From: Saksenaea vasiformis B4078
Lineage: Eukaryota; Mucoromycota; Mucoromycetes; Mucorales; Saksenaeaceae
DNA length: 62,153 nucleotides
Assembly (NCBI GenBank): GCA_000697055.1
Contig: JNDT01002389.1
Location: 1 to 62,153, forward strand
Direction: 5' to 3'
Shown here: in pieces, positions 1 to 12,509 of the stretch
Layout of the letters: the number at the start of each line of letters is the position of its first letter
Position numbering within the stretch: the first letter of the stretch is position 1
Program-made: the position numbers and the translations under genes
The notes under the pieces: model-generated
Told to the model about the DNA's origin: nothing
The model's database searches: none
The model's input: the letters and a program-made list of their open reading frames with translations, nothing else

Positions 1-117
1 CCAGACATACAAGACGTTGCAAAGAGCTGGCCACTCTTTGCTGATGATGCCGACAAACGAGTTTTTTTTATTTTTTTTTCTTTTTTCTTATCCCTTTTTT
101 TCTTCTTCTTTTTTTTT

Positions 118-727
118 AAATTTTATCTTTTATCTCATTTTTTTTTGTTACTGCTTTCACCCTTTCATTATCCTCTTGTTGCAACAAAACTTTCCGGTAA
201 GCTATGTTCCAAACAAAATTGTTTTTTTTACGTTACTTTAGTTTCCGGAACCACACGTATCTCGCGTTTTCGACGCGTTTCTATTTATTTCAACAAGGTA
301 TGCTTTAGGAATTGTTCGATCATTTATTCTTTTCTAATTAACTTGCATTTCAGATTTCGACATGCTCTTTCAAGAGTACAGTCTCTATTTACCCGTCGGG
401 CTCTGAACCTTCCACCCTTGATCGAGGGAAGTACCATTCACTTGATTCTTCCCGTTCATTCACATGTCAACTACAGATCGTCACCGACATTACGCCATTC
501 ACTTCTGCGTCGGTGTTATGCAAGAACACAAACGCCGATCAATCAGGTACGCATTTACCAGTGTTTGTTTCACAAAGTGTAACCCAGCTATTATAGTTTC
601 CCACTCCGGGGCAAGGACCATAAACGGACCTCATGTACGTTGGAGTTACGGCGCAGATCGACCTTCCTTTCGCTTCCGGAATGATCCCCCACAGAGATTG
701 GTGCCATATTCCCGCATAGTCTACTGA
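118..727 (+). CDS. unidentified spliced transcript, 3' part of a possible coding sequence
   Basis: Four well-formed introns lie in a row: 197-241, 298-353, 547-596 and 758-808. Each starts GTAAGC, GTATGC, GTACGC or GTATGT and ends in a pyrimidine tract with TAG or CAG; two hold CTAATTA-type branch sites. Joining the exons at the first three junctions leaves one open frame of about 150 codons ending at the TGA at 725-727. The fourth intron would then lie in the 3' untranslated region. No ATG is visible before a stop near 117, so the 5' end must come from a further exon or the transcript is non-coding. I do not recognise the protein, which is Ser/Thr/Arg-rich. The splice signals are seen directly; that it is coding is inference. 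Confidence 0.4.
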
Positions 728-808
728 GTATTCCTCGACCGGCCTTCCTCTTCAAAGGTATGTTTATTACGCTTATTTTTTTTCTTATTTACTAATTATT
801 ATTAATAG

Positions 809-2275
809 ATCTTGCGCTACGGGCTACGGTATGGTGGGTAGATAACAATCCGCCATACGTATCCATCCTTTTTTTTTTAGAGACTCAGGGAAGTTAGACT
901 ATGCAAACCAAGACCTAGGCTTGACACCATATGCATCGCTGGTCCTTCGATTGGTCGCCGTCCAGTAACTAGTATGCTAGTTGCCGTGCCAAACCTCAAA
1001 GTCGTCCCTAAGGATTTCGGTCCTTTTGGCTGATGGGTTTCTGAAGGAGGAGGAAACTTATTAGTAGGTAACTTCTGTTATCTGGCGCATTGTCTTAGGA
1101 TTTGATGATTCCCGTCCCGGGATGACTCTACATGGTCTTAAGGTGATCTTCTTTTTGGGATTTCGCGTGTCCATTGGATTATCGTGCTCCTTTGGGTTGG
1201 GTAACGGCTTCCCGGGTTTATTCCTGGATTGGAGCTTCAGCTGACTGGTTCTCACCTTTATGGAGTTGGCCAACACGCGCGGGCAGGTCATGTTCCCAAG
1301 GAGTTATTCTTAAACTACGTGGCAGCGTGCGTTCTTAGGGCAGTTGGTCCCCGGATTGATTGTTCTTTGGGTTAAGCATCTTGCTTGGCTGGTTATCCCT
1401 TCATTGGGCTAGCCTGCGCACGTCTCAAGACTTCGGTCTTGTGGGGATGGTAGGTTCCCAGAGATGATTCTTTAAAATACCTCCGTTTTAGCTGGCTTTG
1501 CCTTGAAAGTCGGTTAACGTATGTTCCTGTGGGTCCGGTCTACAGGGTCAGACTGGTTCTAGGCGCTGAATCATCTGGATAGCTTTCACTCCGGTGTGTT
1601 GGCCGACATGCGCTTTAGAGCTTGACGTATGATTAGTTGGGTGTATGCTCTTCTGGTTGTGCGCTCCTGGTTCGAACTGGTTTGCATGACGCCAGAGATT
1701 CATTTCTAAAGTTCGTGCACAACCGCTGGCTCTTGAGGTAAGAGTTGGCAAACCCCGGCACGGTCCTGATGGCATTTGCCTGTTGGGCTGGATGACGTCC
1801 ATCTGGGTTCAGTTGGTGTACGGTTCTGGCTCTGGGGGGGCCATTCCGGAGGTGGGTTGAATCTCGCCAACGATCAACCCATGGGTTCCCGATGCATCTG
1901 TCACGGCGATGGGATGATGCCGCCGGATGAATGAATCATGGCGAACGAGTTCAGCAAGACGAACAACAAGAAGAACAACAAGAAGACGAACAACAAGAAG
2001 ACGAACAACAAGAAGACGAACAACAAGAAGAAGAACAACAAGAAGACGAACAATGAGGCGAACAAGCGTGGCGAACAGGCGAGCCAATCAGCGAGGCAAA
2101 CAACAAGATGAGCAAGGAAGAGTAACGAGGAACATAAGTAGCACACTACCTATATCGCTCACAGCACGTACAACTTTTTCGGTAGCCTCTCTGTAAAACG
2201 TAGTATAGTCATAAGAAATAAAGAGGTTTCTCTTCAATCTTTTTAATCTACATTCGACGTCGCTACAGCATGTGC
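809..2275. other. degenerate region with retroelement-like 3' end
   Basis: This stretch has no intact gene. Its base composition is richer in GC than the flanks. Near 2200-2272 it carries an AATAAA-type signal in a block resembling the end of a long terminal repeat (TAAGAAATAAAGAGGTTTCT, then a pyrimidine-rich stretch and ATTCGACGTCGCTACA). A related ending (GTCTACGTTCGACATAGT) recurs at 2859-2876. I read it as a decayed LTR-retrotransposon fragment. No reverse transcriptase or integrase motif survives that I can see, so the class is inference. Confidence 0.35.
1960..2054. repeat. 15-bp tandem repeat (minisatellite)
   Basis: The unit GAACAACAAGAAGAC is repeated about six times with small changes. 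On the plus strand one frame, opening at an ATG at 1931, reads Glu/Gln/Asp repeats and stops at 2054-2056 after 41 residues. A second frame reads Arg-Thr repeats. The acidic frame could be the tail of a decayed retroelement protein. Confidence 0.8.
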
Positions 2276-3758
2276 GGCCTCGGTGACTCGTTACGTTACC
2301 TTAGCTTCGACGAAGGCTGTAAAGAAAAAAAAAAGGGATGGAGGAACGGGACGCGCCTACCATTAGTCGAGCGACGTCAGCTGGTCGGCATTAATCCGAT
2401 CTTCCGCACACCAGTGAATACAAATGAACTAGCCGGTGCATGCTGTCCCGCTTCAATCTACATCGGTCGCCCAATACATGAACTTCCATCTCGCATTGTA
2501 CTTTGCAAGTGCCCTCCGCTTTACGTTTTCTGCCCTTTCTGCTTTCGCTCTCTCAGGGCTTCTCGCTTGCGAGACCGGTAGAAGCCGCAGGTAGCTCAAG
2601 CAGCGCCGGTGGAAAGCCATGATCTCTGCCGGTCACCGGCGGCAGGCCAGATCGATGTCCTGTGAGAATCAAAGTATCATGATAGGCCCAAGCTGGACCG
2701 GGTTCACTCCTTGCAAGCTTTTTGTCCGGATCAAGTTGTACGGATTGACGCAGAGAGTCTGTGGAGAGCTCACGGAAGAGCATCGGCTGGGAGACAAGAG
2801 GCCAGGATGGTATGACAAAGGAGGTAAGGAGCAGTTCGTTTTCGCTCCATGTTTCAGTCTACGTTCGACATAGTTGGGGCAGAGAGTCGAAATACGTGGC
2901 ACCACGTTGGCAAGTCAGTATGTGTTACGCTGTGAAATAGGCAAGTTAATGTGCTCAAGAACATATACGCTACCACAATGTAAAAGAACGGAAGCCGACT
3001 TACGACATTTCACCGATGTTGACCAGCAACGAATACTCTCGGTTGGCTTGGTTGTCGTCATTGTTTTGCACCACTTCCCGCTTGCATTTCTTCTCCTGGG
3101 CAATATATCCGGATAAACGACGGGTGCTTAGTCGGCAGTCTGACTTTCTGGTTCATTATACGTTGCAGAGAGGAATCCGTCTGTTCTCCTCTCCCTCATC
3201 ACCGAAATATTCCGGTTTGCAAAAAAAAAAAAAAAAGAAAAAAGAAAAAAAACGTTGAACTCGGCGCGACTCCGCGACTGGGCCTCATGCCCCTATGGTC
3301 TAAGTGGATTCATCGCTATTGAACGGAGCAACGGTGGAAGCACATCATGCAGAGAAATTGAACTGGTACAACGTCTGGCGTTCCTTTGCAGAAAAAGAAG
3401 GATGTTAAGTGTGTACGATCGCATCTACTTATCGGAACAATGGGCGAAAAACGCCACCAGGGCCAAGATGCCTCGTGCCACAGGAAAGGGAATTTACGCG
3501 TCCCTTTGATACATGTCGCATCGCTTAATTGAAATATATATCGCAATTGGACACTGAAATCAATAATATACCAGCACGATGCACTTCGAGTTGATGCATA
3601 AATATTAGCTTCTTTAAGGAGGTTCAAGAGTACAGCACGCAAAAAGTGCCTACTTATTGTGATTTCCAAATTTCCCCTGAAACCTATCAAAGCTTGGCTT
3701 GTGGCTTTGTATGCCAAGCAATCGGTTTTTGACTCTTCCCCATGACTCTGTTTCTGAC
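2276..3758. other. intergenic, no gene seen
   Basis: Only short overlapping frames without recognisable products are present. An A-run of 15 is found at 3221-3235. The LTR-like ending near 2859-2876 suggests a second degenerate retroelement copy. The last 200 bases should contain the promoter and leader of the membrane-protein gene that follows. Confidence 0.5.
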
Positions 3759-5432
3759 ATGACAATCATTCCCAATGCTTTCTCGGGGATTGCTTCCCGT
3801 AACACAGTTTATCTTTCAATCGGTTTTATACTATTGTTCTGGATAGTTCAGCATTACCCTGCGTGGCGTAAAAAGAAATTGCTCGGAAAAGAACAGGCTT
3901 CTACTTCAACGAATAGCCCAGAACATCAAAATGCCGCGTGTACAGAGGATCTTTCTCCATCTAAAGAGGTCTCAAGCCTAAGTCTGATGCATTATATATT
4001 GGCAATGCCTATGGCTGCGTTGTATATCGTTGGACGTGTCATGGTTGACGTAGTACGTCTTTCCGTGTTCCACTTTCTGTGGTACTGCGAGCAAGCTGCG
4101 CCTAAAATCGATGCTTGGCTATACCAAATGGTCAGTACCGGGTTACCAGCTACGATAAACCAATTGGGACTATGGTGGGTTGAATACGGTGTGCATTGGT
4201 GGCATAATACCAAGAGCTTTGCATCTGACACGATCGGCCCGTTTGCCATCCACTTTGTGGAAATGACCTGCATGTGCATTTATAAAGTATTCCTAGCCTT
4301 TCAGCTCACCATTTGCTTTTTATTCCGTATATATGAAACAGTATATAATATGTATAGCTGGAGGGAACGGGGGAATGATTTGGTTGACTTCTGTCACGAT
4401 TTTTTCTGGATTCCATTGACGATCGCAGCTTGTCGATTATGGAATTTGACGAAACTTTTGTGTCTAATAATCGTTTCCACGGTGCGATCCCTTTGGAACG
4501 AGACACTATGGATCATGGATAACATTGCAATCGTTTGCAGATATATTTACCAAACAACGCTATTCCAATCGGCTTCCGGTGCTATAGTACGGGCATGCTC
4601 AACAGGAAAGAACGCAGGACATCTCTTTGTAAGGCTTTCATGGTCGATGTGTGTTGCCACCTGTAGATTGTCTGTCGCGACTATCGATTACTTTATAGAC
4701 ATATTGTGGTCACGCGTATTACAAAGACATTGGTTGCCGCTGCAGAGAACGATCTGCTCGAACGCTGTATGGTTCCTTTGCGAAGTGATCGAGCTTCTCA
4801 GCTGTCTCCAGCAAATTCTTGTCGTTTTATCTATTCATATTTTCCAGCCAATAATTATGATTGCATACACGCAATTGATCCAGCCATCGGTCGTTTGCTT
4901 CACAAGGATAATTTTACCTCGGCTGTCAGAAGCTTACAGGCGCTGTGCCATCTGTGCAACCTATGTGATTGGGCAATACATCTCGCCTGTTTGGCTATGG
5001 ACTATGGACAAGTTGAGCGGCACTTTTGACGTATTATGGCGATGGACACTGCATATTTCGCAGAAGGCGTGTGAACACATATCGCGAGTAAGCAACATTG
5101 CATGGATGCGTCTCCAGGTCGGTACAACAGCTGTGACAGTCTTGTTGAGCGCGGTTAGTATCCAATCCGGGAAGGTGGCTCACCTCATGTATCGCCGATT
5201 TGTCGAAGCGGCGATGATACATGCACCTGTTGTTACTGAGAAAGTTTTATGTTGGTTGGAACAAGTGAAAGGCGCGTTCGATTTGCCAGCGTTGTGGAAC
5301 GATTTGATGTCGGCTTTTACAGCAATAGGGGAAGTTCTATCTACACAACTGGAGATGGCTTTCGCATCACTGGAACGAACATTACAAGCATGGGCATCGA
5401 GCGAGGGTGGCGACACGAAAGGATACAACTGA
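3759..5432 (+). CDS. large Trp-rich, multi-helix membrane-associated protein, unknown function
   Basis: A single exon of 557 codons plus stop, with no intron, unlike most neighbours. I chose the ATG at 3759 because it has G at -3 and lies just before an N-terminal hydrophobic segment (residues about 13-30, YLSIGFILLFWIVQHY). An in-frame ATG at 3711 has a poor context and would add 16 residues. After a short Ser/Thr linker with a basic patch, residues about 70-540 are a run of long hydrophobic or amphipathic helices rich in Trp, Cys, Ile and Tyr, often started by Pro or Gly. No enzyme motif is visible. It could be a membrane-shaping or lipid-droplet-type protein, or simply a lineage-specific membrane protein. 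The family is not recognised. Confidence 0.75.
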   Translation: MTIIPNAFSGIASRNTVYLSIGFILLFWIVQHYPAWRKKKLLGKEQASTSTNSPEHQNAACTEDLSPSKEVSSLSLMHYILAMPMAALYIVGRVMVDVVRLSVFHFLWYCEQAAPKIDAWLYQMVSTGLPATINQLGLWWVEYGVHWWHNTKSFASDTIGPFAIHFVEMTCMCIYKVFLAFQLTICFLFRIYETVYNMYSWRERGNDLVDFCHDFFWIPLTIAACRLWNLTKLLCLIIVSTVRSLWNETLWIMDNIAIVCRYIYQTTLFQSASGAIVRACSTGKNAGHLFVRLSWSMCVATCRLSVATIDYFIDILWSRVLQRHWLPLQRTICSNAVWFLCEVIELLSCLQQILVVLSIHIFQPIIMIAYTQLIQPSVVCFTRIILPRLSEAYRRCAICATYVIGQYISPVWLWTMDKLSGTFDVLWRWTLHISQKACEHISRVSNIAWMRLQVGTTAVTVLLSAVSIQSGKVAHLMYRRFVEAAMIHAPVVTEKVLCWLEQVKGAFDLPALWNDLMSAFTAIGEVLSTQLEMAFASLERTLQAWASSEGGDTKGYN

Positions 5433-8400
5433 AATCTTATACATAAAACGTCACTGGGCTTATTAGGGTTTGCCTGTGACAGACAAGCCTTAGAACGGTG
5501 ATGACAATCCATTGTTATGTCTAGCCCGCATGTAAACGTAAGTTATAAATAGTTTGTGTGGCAATTGCATTTTATTCCACCACCACATTACCGCTTGGGC
5601 TAACTTCCCAAGAGGAAGCATTTATCTCAGTATGTCTCCACGTCCGCTAAGTACTGTAATTATCGTGAAAATAAGCTTTTTCTTTTCGGGCGTCTGGAAA
5701 CAGTGAAGCTAGTACATGTTTCTGCTGTAACTTATATATGACCTTCAATGCAACAATGGCGCCTTGTTCTCGTCCTGATTGTTATACAGATGCTGTCGGT
5801 GATGATGACTCCGTTTACGTTGTCATATTAGACGGTTTCGTCGCTAGATAAACTTGACATGTCTTTGTCACCCTTTTTCTGCTTGCTCTTGTCGTGCATA
5901 AGGAATGATGATAGACTCTTTTTCTCGTAGATATACATGAAGATTATTTTAATATGGCACGAATTCATTGCATAGATGGGTAGCGCAGATTTGCTTGGTG
6001 GGTCCAATTTCACTGATGGCTCAATCCAAGGATTGGTATTCTTACGTTTTCAGCTGAAGTACCGGCGTCACTTGCTCCAGAACAAGCGGCTGATGCGCAT
6101 CAACACGTTGTTAAATATGTAAGTCTTTAAGCTCCTTGTTGAGGAGACGACGATGACCACATTTTCATGTTCGCGAAGATTCTATCAGACGTCTTCTTAT
6201 AGTGTCTGGCCTATTTTCGTGTCGCGTGAGCATGAGTTCTCAACCGCTTTGCAGGGGCAGAAGCTTGCAGGAGCTCACTGAGTCATAGTCTGTGTAGAAG
6301 TGCAGTTACGCTTCGTTAACGCTTCTCTTACAAATGACATCGGCGTCAACCTTTATCTTGCCTTGTATCTGCATGGCCTCAAGTCTCGTTGATGAGGCAG
6401 CGCGAGAGAAGCACGGTGCATAAGAGTTCAACGCTTCAATACGATACGGCTTCTCGTCAATAAGATAATGCATAGGCCCAGGCTTGCCGTATCCATTGGT
6501 AGCAGTACGTTTCCCATCTTCGTAACAAAATGGGATATTCATTAGGATACGGCTTCTAATGTGCTTACGACGATAGAAGAGAAACCACCGACGCACTTGT
6601 ATATAACCTAGAGCCGTCTTGCAAATGCAACGTTGGCGTGGTGACGTTTATTCTTAGGGCTTGCGACATTCGCGCTTGGTAGAGTGCGACATCGATTTCC
6701 ATCTGGTGCGACTTCATTTTTCAGAAAATGATAAAGTGTTTGACAAAATTCTCCGCCAAAGACAAGGGTTCTTCCATTGGACGGCGCTACTTATAATGTC
6801 ACGCAAAACGTGGTCGACGGACTTAGCTTTGTATTGAAGCTCCCATGCCATGCATGAAAGCTGATTCTCTACTTATAATGCCTGGTCGGCTCTGGACTGC
6901 AGTATAGGGAGTGTTTTCATCTGCCAAATGTTTTTAGCCAAGAGAAGAACCAAAAACCATGATGGGAGACAGCAAGAATTATGAATGACTATGTCGCGTG
7001 AGAATGCTTTCTTTGCATTGGTCTATCTATGTTATAAAGAAAAGAATATGCGTTGGGATTGATTCCCGACTGTACGCGTCTTTTCGTAAGACAAACCTTG
7101 TTTTGGTTGGTGTCATGGTTGACATCTAACTAACGCATGTAACGTATCTTGTACATGCAATTATCTTACATATCTATGCTGGTCATTTCGAATCATTCAT
7201 GATCATGCCTTCTATGTACCTTTGCATATTCCTGATCACTCATTTAGATTTTCGAAACAGAAGGAAGAAAGCAAAAAAGGTTAATGTATGCTCAGCATGT
7301 TTAGGCGAGCAACAAATAATGATTTGAGCAATTCCTTTTTTTCTTTTCTTTTCTTTTGGGAAAAAAAATCCTGCAGCAACAGTGTATAAACACTTCCTGT
7401 TTTGTACAAATTTCAGCCAATAGCTGAATAGTGTGAATATATCTTTTTATTTGGTAAAACCAAGGTAGGTAATGGAGCAGTTCAGGCCAAGTGATACCAT
7501 TGCTTGTTGAAATCATGGGATGATGCTGATGGTAATTCTCACGGTAGAATAGAAGAAGAAAAGAAGAAAAAGTAGAAGGAACAAATGGGATGCGTAGATT
7601 ATACATGCGGGATGAGGGGAAGGGGTCAAGTAAAGTCGAGTGTTTATTTTTCGAATGCGGGCGCATGAGTAGAATGTGGATTTTTTATCCAGTCAAGGTC
7701 TCGGTTCACAGGAGGGAATAGTCCGGATATAACCTCCTGGTCACAGTACTTAAGAAATAAGCAGATGTTGTGTTATCTAGACCCTAAATGGATTGTCCTA
7801 CGTTGTGTTTAGTCCAGCAACCAGACATTAGTCCTTCTTTGCCACAAACTTTTGTATTCCCCGGATGAGTCACAAATACCAAACTTTTTTCTTGTCTAAA
7901 CAGTTTATAAAGTGGGATGGTGGGACCGGACAATGAAAAAAAGAAGTCCATTAGGGGATGGATGAGAGAGGTTGTTGGGTTGAGGTTTTATGTATACTCC
8001 TGACGAAATAGACGGGTCATGGATGTTATCAACCTGATCCACGACGCCATGTGGTTTCATGCGTAATTAAAATATCGTTGAATATATGTTCTCCGACTTT
8101 TTGATAATGTGTATCGAACATTTGACCTTCTTTTTGGTAAAAATAGGTTAATTTTTTGTAAGGGTTGGAAATGGAGGATTCATGTCACAACATGTCTTTG
8201 TTCATCCTAAGTGGCAACATATAGTGGATTACGGGATAGGTTTAAATAACATATAGGGGAAAGGAAGGAGGAAGGGAGGGTTACTTTCGACTAGTATTGC
8301 TTCTGTTAACGGCCATAGGTTATACTGGATAAGTGCCTGGACCCAAAGCTGATGTATAAAAAAAAGAGAGTACGTCATGGTTGAAACCACGCTAAATCCC

Positions 8401-8460
8401 CGATAGTTCAGAAATTCCAGCGCCAGCGAGGTCAATAGTCTTACCAATTACGGAGTGAAC
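5433..8460. other. 3-kb intergenic stretch, no supported gene
   Basis: No frame with ATG and recognisable content was found. A 96-codon stop-to-stop frame on the minus strand (6306-6596) is open but starts at GTG and matches nothing I know. The DNA near 7320-7600 is A/T- and AAG-rich low complexity. A decayed element or a non-coding transcript cannot be excluded. Confidence 0.5.
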
Positions 8461-8599
8461 TCTTTTTTTTTTTTTTTTTCCTTCTCTCTTTCTTTTCTCT
8501 ATCTTTTTTCTTCTTTTTCTTCTTCTTTTTTCCTTCTCTTTTTCTTAAACTTTCTTTCCTTCTTTTTCTTCTTATTTCCACTTACTTTTTTTTCTCTTT
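8461..8599 (+). promoter_or_regulatory. pyrimidine-rich leader directly before the F-box gene
   Basis: About 139 bases that are almost only C and T on the plus strand run right up to the ATG at 8600. CT-rich stretches of this kind are common just upstream of well-transcribed filamentous-fungal genes and often hold the transcription start. The role here is inferred from position. Confidence 0.5.
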
Positions 8600-10347
8600 A
8601 TGAATAAGCTAACGAACCGGATTTGGCTTGCACAAGCATCACCGCCACCACCTTTTAATGATAGTTCACAACTCTTATCATTACCCAAGGAACTATTACT
8701 TGAAATCATAGCTAACGTCGCAACTCTACCATCTTGCAAATCACATCTTTATCCTATTGCTTTAATTGAATTATCCATATGCTGTCGATATATCTATCAC
8801 CTTATATATCATGATCCCTGGCGTCTTGCAACGCTCTGGTCCCGTGCATTTCATGTTCGTTTTGACACTAGTGCCATATATCGTCGTCAACTGCACCTGC
8901 AATTGGATTGGCAATCTGTCCTAGGTCGCCGCTGCAGGGCATTATATGCTTGTCGTTCATTTGTGAAAGATCCTTCCAATATTTCACGCTTAGATGCCAT
9001 TGACTGGGAAGTGATCTGGGATATGATCACTGAGCATGGTAACGTAGAAAAGAAGAACAAGAAGAAGAAATTTTTTTAATCATGCTATCTTTTGAATCTA
9101 ATCAAAATTACCCGTTTAACTAGATCAACTTAATATACCCCATCTCTTACACTACCACGTTCACTCAGCTGCAGGTATTGCTTTCCAATTGGGTAGCTTT
9201 CGTGATCGTGAAATCTACCCAGTCGTTTTGCCTATTTTGTCTTCACTCGTCAATTATGGTAAGTAGTAGTAGCTCTCCGAATCACCTTTGTGTTCCTGGA
9301 ACTTAAAAAAAATAATTTTACTTTTCCACTTTATTAGACTTCAGCATCACAAGGTTCTTTGCGTCCAACATATCAACCCAAATCGTATCAGATGAACTCA
9401 GCCAATTTGCCTACGAATATGGAGCAGACACTCTCATCAATAAGCATATCCCTCAACAACAAGCATTTCCTTCGTGGACCGTACAAAGCCCCGACTCTAT
9501 TGCATTTTATCCCGCTCAAGATCCACTTAAATCAGCGCTCCATTTATTCTTCACCACTATTTTTGCACATCATCCCACACTTCATCAAGCCATTCCTGGA
9601 TGTGTACCAATCCCTCTGTTCGACTTTAAATCTGAAATGTTCGACGTCGAATTCCTGAGACGATATGAACGTGAACTCTTTTTCGCCAGTCTACGTGAAT
9701 CCCGCAATGGTTGGGAAGAAAAACACAACCCTACTGGCACCATCTCTTCTTCCCCTTCAAGGCGTGAAAACATTTATGCAGATACAGGATTTGCATCTGC
9801 AAGTCATTTCGTCAGTGAATCCCATCGCATCGAAGGTGAATGGATGGGCTATTATTCCTTCTTGGATCCGGATGAATCTTCCAATCTTACCGAAAATTGG
9901 TTTGACGGCCCAATGACACTCAGCCTCCGAATCGTTCCGCTTGAGGACTCTACTTCTTCTTCTTCCTCCTCCTCCTCTTCATGGACTTCTCGCTGGCAGG
10001 ATAATCCATCAGAATTCCGAAAACGAAGAAAATTAAATAAATCCCAGGATGCTAATCAATTTCCAACTGCCTATCTACGAACCTGCCCTCTCACTCGGTT
10101 TGAAGGCTCTGGCAATGATAACCTTGGCACTTTCGCGGTCTCAGGCCTGATTGATGATACCGAAGACGGTCGTGTCACTTGGGAGAAAACTTACATCGAT
10201 TCTGCCGAAACGTGGGAATACAGTGGCCGCTTTATCTGGCCTATGGGTCTCTGCGGTCGATGGGGCGACGAAGACTACAGTGGTCCATGGTGGATGTGGA
10301 AAATATCTGATGCAGACACTGCAACTTCAACTTCTTCCACCAAATGA
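8600..10347 (+). CDS. F-box domain protein, 510 aa
   Basis: Three exons (8600-9038, 9175-9258, 9338-10347) join in frame; the second may begin six bases earlier because a CAG also ends at 9168. An F-box-like segment lies at residues about 24-75 (SLPKELLLEIIANV then a Cys/Tyr-rich helix pair ending in DPWRLATLW). F-box proteins dock substrates to SCF ubiquitin ligases through Skp1. The C-terminal half has a conserved-looking WEYSGRFIWPMGLCGRWGD stretch followed by GPWWMWK, which I associate with a family of zygomycete F-box proteins. A run of Ser (codons near 9955-9980) is coded by TCT/TCC repeats. Substrate unknown. The F-box call rests on the N-terminal motif. Confidence 0.85.
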
Positions 10348-12509
10348 TTCTCTACTTTTTTCTTCTCTTCACTTGTAATTTATTTACTTCTTCCCCATCC
10401 TTTCCCCCTCTGTAGTTTCTTTTCAGCATGTGCACAAACTTTTAAATACCAAAGTTTCGTTTTTTCCGTATGTTTCTTTCTTTTTTTTTCTTCTTCTTCT
10501 TTTAAAACGTTGCCGTTGGACCGGACCGGATGGCCAGTCGATTCCTTGTATCCGTCGCGCAAATAACTTTGGCTCAGCTTCAAGTAACAACAAATACCTA
10601 CATGTAGCGTACTACTACATTGATACATCTGACGAAAGAAAAAAAAAAGGAATTGGAGGCCAGTCTTTGTTTCTAGACCTCTTTTTTTCCCTTTGTTTGG
10701 CAGAGTACTTCCCTCGTAGGACAACTTTTTTTTTTCTTTTTTTTTTGCTTTACTTACGTGGGTATGCAACATCTGGTCTCAATAGGCATAACAAGACAAT
10801 GGGTCGTGTGATCCCATGTACGCTTATGGGATGCACAACGCGAACACAGGAAAAAAGAAAAAAGAAAGAACAGCTCTTTTTGGTTGTTGATTTTACGCAG
10901 CTGTAAGTCGAGGGCTTGAATCTCAGGGGATCAGAACATGACCCATCACTTCATTCAAGCATCTTCTTTATCTTATCTTCTGAATTCCAACTACTTTTAT
11001 AGTTCGTCATCCAATTGAACGATCGACAATTACAATTGTAATGTTAAGATGTGGGAAAAGATCGCGTTACACGGCTAAGATCAGTTTGCGCTACCCGTTC
11101 CGTCTGCCAGTAACTCTGAGAAACCCATACGATTGTCAAGCGTGCGATAATTTATGTCGCAACCGCTGCGCGTTTGCAGGAGCCATGTGATGATGGTGTT
11201 CTGGGTTATCTTCTAGTTGGTCATGCTAGAGAGAATACCACGTAACAAAGGGTATAGCTGGGAAAAACGGATAATCCTCCCTTGTATTAAATTTGAGTTA
11301 CAACAATAGACCCATTGTTGCGGACTAAGCCCACGCTTTTACGTTTCACCGGAATCATACAACTTTTTCCATACGACGATGACTTTCCCGATTGTCGCGT
11401 GCTGAATAAAATCATTTGGCCTTCTGCGTCTTCTAGTTTGAAACATATCCAAACATGACGTTAAAATGACGCTGGAAGTCTATATTGTGCATGCATTGCA
11501 GCGCCTTTGGGGCAATGTAACATTTCAACGGGTTTACCCACGACTGATCAATTCAACAGGCAAAATAAATAACACACATGCAAGCAGCTATCTCAGAAAC
11601 CGAACAAACGCCGCTAGACTGGCATTGACGACGCCGGCGTTAATGTGGTGTACCAAATACTAATAGACATTGGGAGTTTTCCGCCAAAACTTTGAAGAAT
11701 TTCCTTGGAACTAGCCAGGGTCATTTGTAGTGAGGGTAAGGATTGCTGAATCGTTTGGATCAATGGCTCAGCTATGCAGCTGGTATGTTTACTGTAGTAA
11801 GTCATCCGGAGACATGTGAAGTATAAAGCTAGTACGTTTCAAATGGCATTTTGCTTTGAAACATCCTCAAAGATAGGCTTCAAACGCCATCATCACAAGC
11901 GGAGCAACTCCTTTCCAACCACAGGATCTCCGCATAGAATAATTGAGTGGTCAAGATCTGATATTGCTTTTCTCTGCAAAAAGAACACGATATCTACATT
12001 GAAGAATAGCTATCAAGTCCTAATGCTACTTTAAAAACCAACTACAAAGTCTCTCACTTAAGCTATTGCAGTAGTACGCTTATTCATGAGAATCATACTG
12101 GCATTGACTAAATAAAGTAGTGTCCTACTTGCCAATGCAGTTGACTACATTATGTGCGACAGTTTTGTCTTCGTCTCGTATTATGAAATCCACCAGCATG
12201 TAAACGCACTTCAGCAGGTTTCATTGCAGTAGCATACTATTTTATGTGCTAGCACCATCTAAGTGGTATAAAAATGTTCCCAGTGACTATTGTCTTTTTG
12301 TATGACGATACGTGCACCGTGTCCGGGCGGAAGGAGAGGTGAGGAGACAGGTTCATGCAAATGGGGTATTTATCTTTCCGGCCACACTCCCGGATTAGCT
12401 CGGAGTGCAGAGTTTCTCCAGGTCGGCCAATCGCATCTCTCCGTGGCTGCCCCATGATGGATTGGAAAACAGCGATTCTCCGGACACCGTCCAGACTCCT
12501 TCTTCCATC
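10348..12509. other. intergenic, 2.1 kb, no supported gene
   Basis: Several T- and A-rich runs near 10480-10870 produce long but low-complexity frames on both strands. A 63-codon minus-strand frame at 11614-11805 is compositionally protein-like, but has no partner exons that I can join. The last 200 bases should include the RPS15 promoter. Confidence 0.5.

Noticed and set aside
1927..2196. Arg-Thr repeat protein
   Set aside because: It is one of the reading frames of the 15-bp minisatellite, with no flanking coding signal.
6306..6596. 96-codon minus-strand frame
   Set aside because: No ATG at the start, no recognisable motif and no exon partners; noted only under the intergenic entry.
10380..10906. 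Long frames on both strands near the F-box gene
   Set aside because: They are made mainly of Phe and Lys codons from T- and A-runs and have no motif or splice partner.
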